From assembly GCA_002329385.1 (NCBI GenBank), contig DCTR01000031.1:1-12562 (forward strand): 12,562 bases of DNA. Reading direction: 5' to 3'. This DNA is from Candidatus Shapirobacteria bacterium UBA1435 (lineage in GTDB: Bacteria; Patescibacteriota; Microgenomatia; UBA12405). Below, in pieces: positions 6,255 through 12,562 of the stretch. The position numbers and the translations under genes were made by a program. Under the pieces are notes generated by a model. That model saw only the letters and a program-made list of their open reading frames with translations, did no database searches and was not told the DNA's origin. Every line of letters begins with the position of its first letter. Positions within the stretch are counted from its first letter, which is position 1.

Positions 6255-8464
6255 TGCTTCAAGACCTTAAATACGTTTTATTTTGGTGGTTAATCCTCTT
6301 TCTGGTCGGCTCATTGTCTTTGCCCCTGATTTTGTCTGTTTTTAAAAAATTTTGGGATCGCGGTTATATTTTTTCCAAAACAGTATCTCTTATCATTGTC
6401 ACCTACATCGTTTTTGTTCTGGGTATCTTTAAGTTCCTCTCTTTCACTAGTAGCAACATTTTTCTTATTATCGTTTTGTTCCTGGTTGCGGATCTGGCAT
6501 TTCTTTTCCAAAAACAACGCCGTCAGTCTTTTTTTTCTGAAGTCAAAAAACACCAAAAAATAATTTTACTGGAGGAGTTGATCTTCCTTTCTGTTTTGAT
6601 TTTCTGGTCGTATATAAGGGGGTTCGATCCGAACATCAATAGTCTGGAAAAGTTCATGGATTGGGGGTTTATTAACTCCATTCTTCGTGGCACCTATATA
6701 GCGCCCGCCGACATGTGGTATGCCGGCGAGCCAATAAACTATTACTATTTTGGCCATCTTATTTTTGCTCTTTTGACCAAGATCTCTGGAATACATTCGG
6801 CTATCACTTACAACCTTGCTTTGGCCACCATCTGCGCTCTCGTTTTTACCGGCGGTTTTTCCTTGGCCTCAAACCTGGTCTTTCTTTACCACCATTTCCT
6901 AAACTCAGACAAAAAAACTTCTCTTCCCTCTAAGCGTAACCAGATACCTAAGGTCAAAGTTGCGAGTGTCGACTGGAAAATATTTGTCCTCCCCGGCATA
7001 TTTTCCGCCATCCTTTTGACCTTTGGCGGCAACCTTCACCTGGTCTATAAATTAACCCAGCTTAATATCAGCCAAAACAACGGACAGCTCGTCCTCACCA
7101 AGGATGCCTTTAATAAAGCCGTCGCCAGCTACTGGTATCCAGATGCTACCCGTTTTATCGGTTTTGACCCCGACACCAAAGATAAAACAATCCACGAGTT
7201 TCCCCTCTACAGCTTCATCGTCGCCGATCTCCATGGTCATCTCAACGACATTCCGGTGGTCATCTTTTTTCTTGCTTTTCTCTTGGCCGCCAGTTTAACT
7301 AATATCAAAACTTTTTCTCCACGCCTCTTTATTCCCAGCGGTCTTATTCTTTCCGTCGCCTTCATGACCAACGCCTGGGATTTCTTCGTCTATGGTCTGG
7401 TTTTTGCGGTTGTCGTCTTTTTGGTTTCCTGGTCCAAACAAGGTTTTTTCCGGTCGGTCAATACAGTTTTTGTCAACGGTTTGTCCACTATTGTCTTTTG
7501 GTATCTTTTTACCCTTCCTTTTTCCCTAAACTTTATCCCGATGGCTGAAGGCGTTAGGCTCGTCGATTCCCGGACCCCCTTCTATCAGCTTTTTATTCTC
7601 TACGGCGGGTTTTGGCTAATTTGCCAGCCGTTTGCCCTAAGGTTTATCCGTGAGTTGTTTGGCAAAAAGACCTCTGATTTCTCCCCCAGCAAAGTGTTTG
7701 CTTTTTCCCTTATTCTGGTGGCCACCATTCTTATCATTATTCCGGAACTTATCTATCTTAAGGACATATATATCTACGAGCATCGTCGCGCCAACACTAT
7801 GTTCAAGCTTGTCTACCAGGCCTTTATTCTCTATTCGCTAACCGCCGGCTTCTCCGTTAGCTATCTTTCGCAGTCATTTAAACCGGCCAAATTGCTGTTG
7901 GTCTACAAGTTTATTGTTCTACTAGTTTTTGTTAGCCACCTAACCTATCCCTTTTTTGCCGTCCGCTCTGCCTATGGCCAGCTTTCCGAATATCAAGGAT
8001 TATGGGGGTTGGCCTTTCTGAAGAGGAACTTTCCCGATAACTATTTAGCCGTCGATTGGATAAATAAAAACATTACCGGTCAGCCGGTTATGCTTGAGGC
8101 CGCTGGCGATAGTTATACCCTCTATAACCACATTTCCGTCTCCACTGGCCTACCTACTGTCCAAGGTTGGCTTGTCCACGAATGGCTATGGCACGGCGGC
8201 GCCAAAGATGCCACCGGTAAATACCTAAACAAGACCGATTGTGGCGATCCCTGCAACATTCGCAACCCTGACGTCCAAAAAATATATGAGTCGGCCGATC
8301 TCGCTGAAACCAGACGCCTCCTCCAGAAATACTCCGTCGACTATGTCTTTATTGGAGAGCTTGAGGTAGAAAAGTATCAGCAGTTACAGACGGAGAAATT
8401 CGAAAAACTTGGTCAAATAGTATACGAATCGGGGAAGGCGAAAATCTATCGGCTAGACAAATAA
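6254..8464 (+). CDS. DUF2298 'YYY' polytopic membrane protein, 736 aa
   Basis: Matches the DUF2298 (Chlor_Arch_YYY) family, large membrane proteins thought to be GT-C-type glycosyltransferases and often found beside PMT-like genes. Visible signatures, in order: LEKFMDWGFINSI (131-143), with acidic residues placed as in GT-C active sites; AGEPINYYYFGH (157-168), holding the name-giving YYY at 163-165; HEFPLYSF then ADLHGHLNDIP (D325, H327, H329); RRANTMFKLVYQ (511-522); and in the C-terminal outer domain VMLEAAGDSYT and STGLPTVQGW..HEW. A segment with C663 and C667 lies in this outer domain. The length is normal for single-domain members. The start is set by an extended -10 box six bases upstream. 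The downstream helicase gene follows after 45 bases. Family assignment is firm; enzymatic activity is not established for most members. Confidence 0.92.
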   Translation: MLQDLKYVLFWWLILFLVGSLSLPLILSVFKKFWDRGYIFSKTVSLIIVTYIVFVLGIFKFLSFTSSNIFLIIVLFLVADLAFLFQKQRRQSFFSEVKKHQKIILLEELIFLSVLIFWSYIRGFDPNINSLEKFMDWGFINSILRGTYIAPADMWYAGEPINYYYFGHLIFALLTKISGIHSAITYNLALATICALVFTGGFSLASNLVFLYHHFLNSDKKTSLPSKRNQIPKVKVASVDWKIFVLPGIFSAILLTFGGNLHLVYKLTQLNISQNNGQLVLTKDAFNKAVASYWYPDATRFIGFDPDTKDKTIHEFPLYSFIVADLHGHLNDIPVVIFFLAFLLAASLTNIKTFSPRLFIPSGLILSVAFMTNAWDFFVYGLVFAVVVFLVSWSKQGFFRSVNTVFVNGLSTIVFWYLFTLPFSLNFIPMAEGVRLVDSRTPFYQLFILYGGFWLICQPFALRFIRELFGKKTSDFSPSKVFAFSLILVATILIIIPELIYLKDIYIYEHRRANTMFKLVYQAFILYSLTAGFSVSYLSQSFKPAKLLLVYKFIVLLVFVSHLTYPFFAVRSAYGQLSEYQGLWGLAFLKRNFPDNYLAVDWINKNITGQPVMLEAAGDSYTLYNHISVSTGLPTVQGWLVHEWLWHGGAKDATGKYLNKTDCGDPCNIRNPDVQKIYESADLAETRRLLQKYSVDYVFIGELEVEKYQQLQTEKFEKLGQIVYESGKAKIYRLDK

Positions 8465-8509
8465 TTCGCCGCTTTTTAAATTCTTTTCTACATCGTAACA
8501 TTAACTGCC

Positions 8510-10387
8510 ATGGATCATATTCTTCGGGACCTTAACCCACAACAACAGAGGGCCGTTACCCATTCCGGCTCGCCGTTACTGCTGTTGGCTGGTGCCGGTT
8601 CTGGCAAGACCAGGGTGCTGACTCATCGTGCCGCCTATTTTGTCTCCGCCAATCTGGCCAATCAATCGGAAGTCCTTCTTTTGACCTTTACCAATAAAGC
8701 CGCCGCCGAAATGCTTCAGCGGATGAAAAAACTACTGCCTTCCGGCCATACCGATCAACTTTTTGCCGGCACGTTTCATTCGTTCTGTTGTCGTCTTCTT
8801 CGAAAAGATGGCGCCGCCATCGGTGTTTCCCCCAATTTCGTCATCTACGACGAAAATGATCAGGAGAGTTTAATTAGGTCTGCCATTAGTGATCTTGGCC
8901 TCACTCCCAAAGAATTTAACCCCAAAGGAGTCGCTTATTTTATTGAATCGGCCAAGAACAACTACCAAAGCCCTTCTGACCTAAAGCAGTCGAGCCATGG
9001 TTTCTGGCAGTCGTATGCCACTCAAATATATACCAAATACCAGCAAAAACTTGAAGAATATCAGGCGCTTGATTTTGATGATCTGCTTTTCAAAACCGTC
9101 AAACTTTTTTTGGAATACCCCACGGTCCTTCAAAAATATCAGGAGGCTTATAAATACATCCTGGTCGACGAATACCAGGACACTAACCAGATCCAGTATC
9201 TTCTCACCAAGTTGCTTGCCCAAAAATACCGCCAGGTTACCGTGGTTGGCGATGCCTCCCAGGCGATTTATAGCTGGCGGGGCGCCGATTATCGGAACCT
9301 GACTAGTTTTACTACCGACTTTAAGGAAGCTACCGTTATCAATCTCGAACAAAATTATCGTTCCACCCAAACCATTCTCACTGCCGCCAATGCGGTCATC
9401 TCCAAAAACACCACCCATCCGGTGTTAAAACTGTTTACCACCAAAAAATCCGATGAAAAAATTAGAGTTATCCAGGCTGACTCCGAGCTCTCCGAAGCCG
9501 AGTTAGTTGCCCAAAAAATAATTTTTCTTAGCCAGAACTTGCACATCTCTCTTAGGAATATCGCCGTCCTCTATCGAATGAATGCCCAATCCAGAGTTAT
9601 TGAAGAGTCGTTTATCAAATCGTCTATCCCTTATGTTCTGATCGGCGGCTTAAGGTTTTACGAGCGGGCCGAAGTCAAGGATATCCTGGCCATGCTTCGT
9701 TTTGCTGTCGACCAGCGGGATATGGTTTCATACGACCGTCTGGAAAAAACCATCGGCAAAAAGAAGCTACAGAATCTCCAGCAGGCGATTTCTGGCCTAA
9801 ATGTTAGCCGTTTCTCTTCTTCCCAGCTTTTGGACGCCTTGATTTCCGCTTCCTCCTATTTGGATAAATTCGACCCCAAAGACGAGGAGGATCAACGTCG
9901 CCTGGAAAATATTAAAGAACTCAAATCGGTGGCCACCTCTCACCCTAACGTCTACCAATTTCTGGAAAATGTCAGCCTGGTTCAACAGGAATATAGCCTC
10001 CAGGAAAAAAAGAAAAAAAAGGAAAACAAAGACGGGGTGCGCTTAATGACACTTCATAGCTCCAAAGGTTTGGAGTTTGAGGTTGTCTTTCTTGTTGGGT
10101 TTGAGGAAGGTATATTGCCCCATTCGCGGTCTATGGTCGAAGCCTCCGATATCGAAGAGGAAAGGCGTCTGTGCTATGTCGGTATCACTCGCGCCAAGGA
10201 TTTTCTCTATCTTACTTATGCTGCTCGTCGTCTGTATTTTGGCAAAAGTTCTTTAAATGAACCAAGCCGGTTTTTGTCTGATATTCCAGAAGAATTGGTC
10301 GAGATCGAACAGGTGGCGTCTTTTCGTGACTATCGGCGTCCAGCACCCGCCGGCGACAATTTTTACTACGATCCTGATATATACTAA
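8510..10387 (+). CDS. uvrD: UvrD/PcrA/Rep-family SF1A 3'-5' DNA helicase, 625 aa
   Basis: An ATP-driven helicase of DNA repair and replication restart. All core motifs are present: Q-motif region LNPQQQRAV (8-16), Walker A GAGSGKT (28-34), Ia LTFTNKAAAEM, Ib AGTFHSF, II VDEYQDTN (219-226), III GDASQAIYSWRGAD (247-260), IV QNYRS (281-285), V LMTLHSSKGLEF (512-523) and VI YVGITRAK (556-563). Typical UvrD/PcrA proteins are about 720 residues with motif V near 560. Here motif V comes about 50 residues early and only about 60 residues follow motif VI, so domain 2B is reduced and the C-terminal RNA-polymerase-binding Tudor region appears absent. A lysine-rich linker (499-507) encoded by A-runs precedes motif V. 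The start lies 45 bases after the DUF2298 stop without a Shine-Dalgarno; TAACAT at 8496-8501 might be a weak -10. UvrD, PcrA and Rep cannot be told apart firmly here. Confidence 0.93.
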   Translation: MDHILRDLNPQQQRAVTHSGSPLLLLAGAGSGKTRVLTHRAAYFVSANLANQSEVLLLTFTNKAAAEMLQRMKKLLPSGHTDQLFAGTFHSFCCRLLRKDGAAIGVSPNFVIYDENDQESLIRSAISDLGLTPKEFNPKGVAYFIESAKNNYQSPSDLKQSSHGFWQSYATQIYTKYQQKLEEYQALDFDDLLFKTVKLFLEYPTVLQKYQEAYKYILVDEYQDTNQIQYLLTKLLAQKYRQVTVVGDASQAIYSWRGADYRNLTSFTTDFKEATVINLEQNYRSTQTILTAANAVISKNTTHPVLKLFTTKKSDEKIRVIQADSELSEAELVAQKIIFLSQNLHISLRNIAVLYRMNAQSRVIEESFIKSSIPYVLIGGLRFYERAEVKDILAMLRFAVDQRDMVSYDRLEKTIGKKKLQNLQQAISGLNVSRFSSSQLLDALISASSYLDKFDPKDEEDQRRLENIKELKSVATSHPNVYQFLENVSLVQQEYSLQEKKKKKENKDGVRLMTLHSSKGLEFEVVFLVGFEEGILPHSRSMVEASDIEEERRLCYVGITRAKDFLYLTYAARRLYFGKSSLNEPSRFLSDIPEELVEIEQVASFRDYRRPAPAGDNFYYDPDIY

Positions 10388-10391
10388 CAGC

Positions 10392-11438
10392 ATGATTTGT
10401 CGACAGATCCAGCCGGAAGAGAAACAACAATACAATTCAGTTGTCCGTCACCCCGTTCAAACCTGGGAGTGGGGAGAATTTCAGCTTTCCCAGGGTCACC
10501 GTCTTCACCGGCTTGGTGAGTTTGAAGGTGATAAACTTATTTCCGCCTATTCCGTCTCCTTTCACTCCCTTCCCAAAACCGGTCATTCGGTCGGCACTCT
10601 CCTTCGTGGCCCCCAAATTACCCCTGAAATGATTACTGCCTTAAACCGGATTGGCAAACAAGAGAATGCGATTTTTATTAAGCTCGAGCCGGATGTTATC
10701 CATCGGGCTTTTTCTTCGGATGATCAGGTGTCGGCCGCTCCTGCCGCCCTGGACTTTCCCGGCCTGTTGCCGTCTCCCAAAGTCGCCTTTTATCCTTTTT
10801 CTTACGTCATCGATCTGACCAAATCCGAAGATGAGCTGTTGGCCATGGCCCATGCCAAAACCCGCTACAATATCAAAATCGCCAACCGTTATGGGGTTAA
10901 GGTCCAGGAGATGACCAATGATGAAGGTTTTGAAATATATCTCCGCCTTCTCTTTGAGACCACCAAACGGCAAGGTTTTTATCTCCACGACCAAAAATAT
11001 CACCGTGACTTGTGGAAAATACTCAAGCCCACCGGGACCGTCCACTTGATGGTGGCCTCCTACCATCAGTATGCCCTAGCTGCTTTCATGCTTTTCCGTT
11101 GTCAGGACCGTCTCTTTTATCCCTACGGAGCCTCTGCTGATGTTCACCGTGAAGTCATGGCGCCGACTCTGTTGATGTGGGAGTGTGCAAAACTTGGCAA
11201 GTCTTTAAAACTCAAGAGTTTTGACCTTTGGGGTAGCCTTGGCCCCGATGCCAAAGAAACCGACGTCGGTTTTGGTTTCCACCGTTTCAAGCAAGGTTTT
11301 GGCGGACAGCTCGTCCAATATCTTGGCACCTACGACCTGATAATCAACCCGGCCATGTATAAAATATATAACCTTGTTGACAAATGCCGCTGGAAGTTAT
11401 TAAGGGCAAAAGCCAATATTTCCCGATTAATTTCCTAA
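10392..11438 (+). CDS. FemAB/FemX-type peptidoglycan-bridge aminoacyltransferase, 348 aa
   Basis: A double-GNAT enzyme of the FemAB/MurM family, which adds amino acids from aminoacyl-tRNA to the stem peptide of peptidoglycan precursors at the membrane. Signatures: HPVQTWEWGEF (20-30), AKTRYNIKIANRYGV (155-169, the conserved basic segment), RQGFYLHD (193-200), FDLWGS (277-282) and HRFKQGFGG (297-305), followed by YLGTYDLIINP. The size suits arm-less members such as Weissella FemX (about 335 residues) rather than FemA or MurM with their coiled-coil arm. The frame stays open upstream to 10257, but that extension lies inside the helicase gene and looks nothing like the family. The ATG at 10392 begins MICRQIQPEE, four bases after the helicase stop, giving a compact helicase-FemAB pair. 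No Shine-Dalgarno. The amino acid and acceptor are unknown; some relatives in other groups act on other substrates. Confidence 0.87.
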   Translation: MICRQIQPEEKQQYNSVVRHPVQTWEWGEFQLSQGHRLHRLGEFEGDKLISAYSVSFHSLPKTGHSVGTLLRGPQITPEMITALNRIGKQENAIFIKLEPDVIHRAFSSDDQVSAAPAALDFPGLLPSPKVAFYPFSYVIDLTKSEDELLAMAHAKTRYNIKIANRYGVKVQEMTNDEGFEIYLRLLFETTKRQGFYLHDQKYHRDLWKILKPTGTVHLMVASYHQYALAAFMLFRCQDRLFYPYGASADVHREVMAPTLLMWECAKLGKSLKLKSFDLWGSLGPDAKETDVGFGFHRFKQGFGGQLVQYLGTYDLIINPAMYKIYNLVDKCRWKLLRAKANISRLIS

Positions 11439-12562
11439 AACCACGGCCTTCTGGTTGTCAGCATGTCGGTTGAATCACCAAGTTTAAACAGTTTGTCGAT
11501 TACCGGAAATTTAGCCCTCGACAGAATGATCTGCTTATCCATCGGACATCTTTTGTTTTCGCATCTTGTTTCAAAGGCCGAATAAATATAACGGCTGTTG
11601 AAAAACCCGCCCAGGACAACAAAACACACCAGTAAGGTTTTGGTAATTTTATTCCCTGTTTCCGTCTTGGCCGCCATTGCCAGAAGCGACGGTAGCAATA
11701 AAAATAACATTGTGAAGCGGAAGACGTTGGTTGGTGTCGTCGGTCTGAAGTCGTTGGCCAGAAAATATCTGCTGGTTAAAAACAGTCCAAATATCAAGGT
11801 GGCAGTAAAAAAGTTAACTCTCTTTAAAACGTATCTTAGTCCCAACGCCCCGTAAAGCGCCAGAAACGGGAAAAATGGATAGCGGTACCATGGCAACAAA
11901 TCGGTTTCTGTGCCTGCAAACACTGCCACCAGTAGCCAATAAATAAAGAAGAGAGACAGCAGTTGCTTTTTTGGGTTTTTTCTTGGCCTAAGGCTATAAA
12001 AAATCGCCATTAAAAACGAAAATATATACCACCCGTCGTTCATTTCAAAAATATCAAATGCCGGGGTGGTAAAAATATTTGCCAATCCTGTCCATCCGGC
12101 AAATCTCTGTCCCTGTATCGAAACGATGTGCTTGAAAAGCTCCCAGTCATAGCTGTAGCCATAATAGGCAAAAGCCAGTATCCCTGCCATTACCCAGCCG
12201 ACTATTGTGGCTATGTCGCGATATCTTTTTTTCTGCCAGCAAACATAGACCATTAAAGGTGCTATAAAAAAGCCGGTTGGCTTCATTAGTCCAAGTATTG
12301 CCGCTGTCGCTCCGAATATATGTGCCAACCGCCAATCGGGCTTTTTCTGATACCTAAAGGCCAGTATCATCATTCCCGCCGAAGCAAAAGCGATTACGTT
12401 TTCCGGCACCGACAATCTGGATCCAAATACAAATATCGGCGTAATTCCATAATAAACCATCGCCAATAATCCAATCCCAAATCCAAAAAAACTCCATCCC
12501 GTCCAAAAAATCAAAAGCATTGTCCCCAGCGAGATCAACACCGTCGGCAACCTGGCGTAGGC
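11435..12562 (-). CDS. GT39/PMT_2-like polytopic membrane glycosyltransferase (5' truncated by window)
   Basis: The frame is open to the window edge and upstream codons read AYAR into LPTVLISLG, the classic 'ARLPSVL' helix of PMT_2/ArnT-like enzymes. The TTG at 12550 is therefore an internal leucine and the true start, with the catalytic acidic loop, lies outside. About 375 residues are visible: many hydrophobic helices, short cytoplasmic loops such as RYQKKPDW and RPRKNPKK, a loop with FEMNDGWYIF, and a short outer tail after the last helix with a CENKRC cysteine pair and a final LTTRRPWF. This is the usual plan of GT-C proteins moving sugars from polyprenyl-phosphate donors on the outer face. 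The stop is TAG at 11437-11435, overlapping the FemAB stop from the opposite strand. Donor and acceptor unknown. Confidence 0.78.
   Translation of the reverse strand, partial: AYARLPTVLISLGTMLLIFWTGWSFFGFGIGLLAMVYYGITPIFVFGSRLSVPENVIAFASAGMMILAFRYQKKPDWRLAHIFGATAAILGLMKPTGFFIAPLMVYVCWQKKRYRDIATIVGWVMAGILAFAYYGYSYDWELFKHIVSIQGQRFAGWTGLANIFTTPAFDIFEMNDGWYIFSFLMAIFYSLRPRKNPKKQLLSLFFIYWLLVAVFAGTETDLLPWYRYPFFPFLALYGALGLRYVLKRVNFFTATLIFGLFLTSRYFLANDFRPTTPTNVFRFTMLFLLLPSLLAMAAKTETGNKITKTLLVCFVVLGGFFNSRYIYSAFETRCENKRCPMDKQIILSRAKFPVIDKLFKLGDSTDMLTTRRPWF

Noticed and set aside
8465-8509. Terminator or RNA element between the DUF2298 and helicase genes
   Set aside because: No inverted repeat followed by a T-run; only a weak TAACAT that could be a -10. 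I see nothing else in these 45 bases.
8981-9418. A 145-codon minus-strand open frame
   Set aside because: It is antisense to helicase motifs II-IV, which are clearly conserved; a shadow frame.
10257-10391. Upstream extension of the FemAB reading frame giving a 393-residue protein
   Set aside because: The extension lies within the 3' end of the helicase gene in another frame and shows no FemAB similarity; the ATG at 10392 right after the helicase stop gives a normal family N-terminus.
10641-11066. A 141-codon minus-strand open frame
   Set aside because: Antisense to the conserved FemAB segment; no independent start signal or family match.
12548-12550. TTG as the true start of the last membrane gene
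   Set aside because: Codons upstream to the window edge continue the conserved AYARLP helix pattern, so the start lies outside the window.
1-12562. tRNA, rRNA, CRISPR array, insertion sequence or attachment site
   Set aside because: No cloverleaf-like, regularly repeated, transposase-coding or terminal-repeat sequence was seen; coding genes occupy almost all of the window.

Overview
The window is about 12.5 kb of very compact bacterial DNA of moderate GC. It holds ten protein-coding genes, two of them cut by the window edges. The longest non-coding stretch is only 55 bases, so no gap approaches 300 bases. TGA is used as a normal stop (at 384-386, and at 5658-5656 on the minus strand), so the code is 11 and not one that reads TGA as glycine. 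Tight packing, mostly SD-free starts, a streamlined UvrD-type helicase, a FemAB-type aminoacyltransferase and several GT-C-like membrane proteins, including a DUF2298 ('YYY') protein, fit a Candidate Phyla Radiation bacterium, perhaps Microgenomates-like. That placement is inferred from gene content and style. There is no rRNA or other phylogenetic marker here.

Layout: (1) 1-3727, plus strand: the 3' end of a membrane glycosyltransferase-like gene, then a GT39/PMT-like gene joined by an ATGA overlap, then a third polytopic GT-C-like gene 12 bases on. (2) 3724-6198, minus strand: a three-gene operon of a HAD phosphatase-like protein, a GT4 glycosyltransferase and a class I methyltransferase, all joined by overlaps. 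(3) 6199-6253: a divergent promoter region with two extended -10 elements and an inverted repeat. (4) 6254-11438, plus strand: the DUF2298 membrane protein, a UvrD/PcrA-like helicase and a FemAB-type peptidoglycan-bridge enzyme. (5) 11435-12562, minus strand: most of another GT39-like membrane protein, whose N-terminus lies past the window.

Apart from the helicase, the genes read as a cell-envelope glycan locus. The GT4 enzyme, methyltransferase and phosphatase would act at the cytoplasmic face. Five polytopic proteins could move sugars from lipid-linked donors on the outer face, and the FemAB enzyme would modify the peptidoglycan stem peptide. The final glycan and its acceptor cannot be told from sequence.

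The points most worth following are: the divergent promoter with both -10 boxes placed for leaderless transcripts and an operator-like repeat around one of them; paired cysteines in the predicted outer domains of all five membrane proteins; a strand-wide excess of C over G that ignores gene direction; and two convergent gene pairs that end in the same CTAA overlap.
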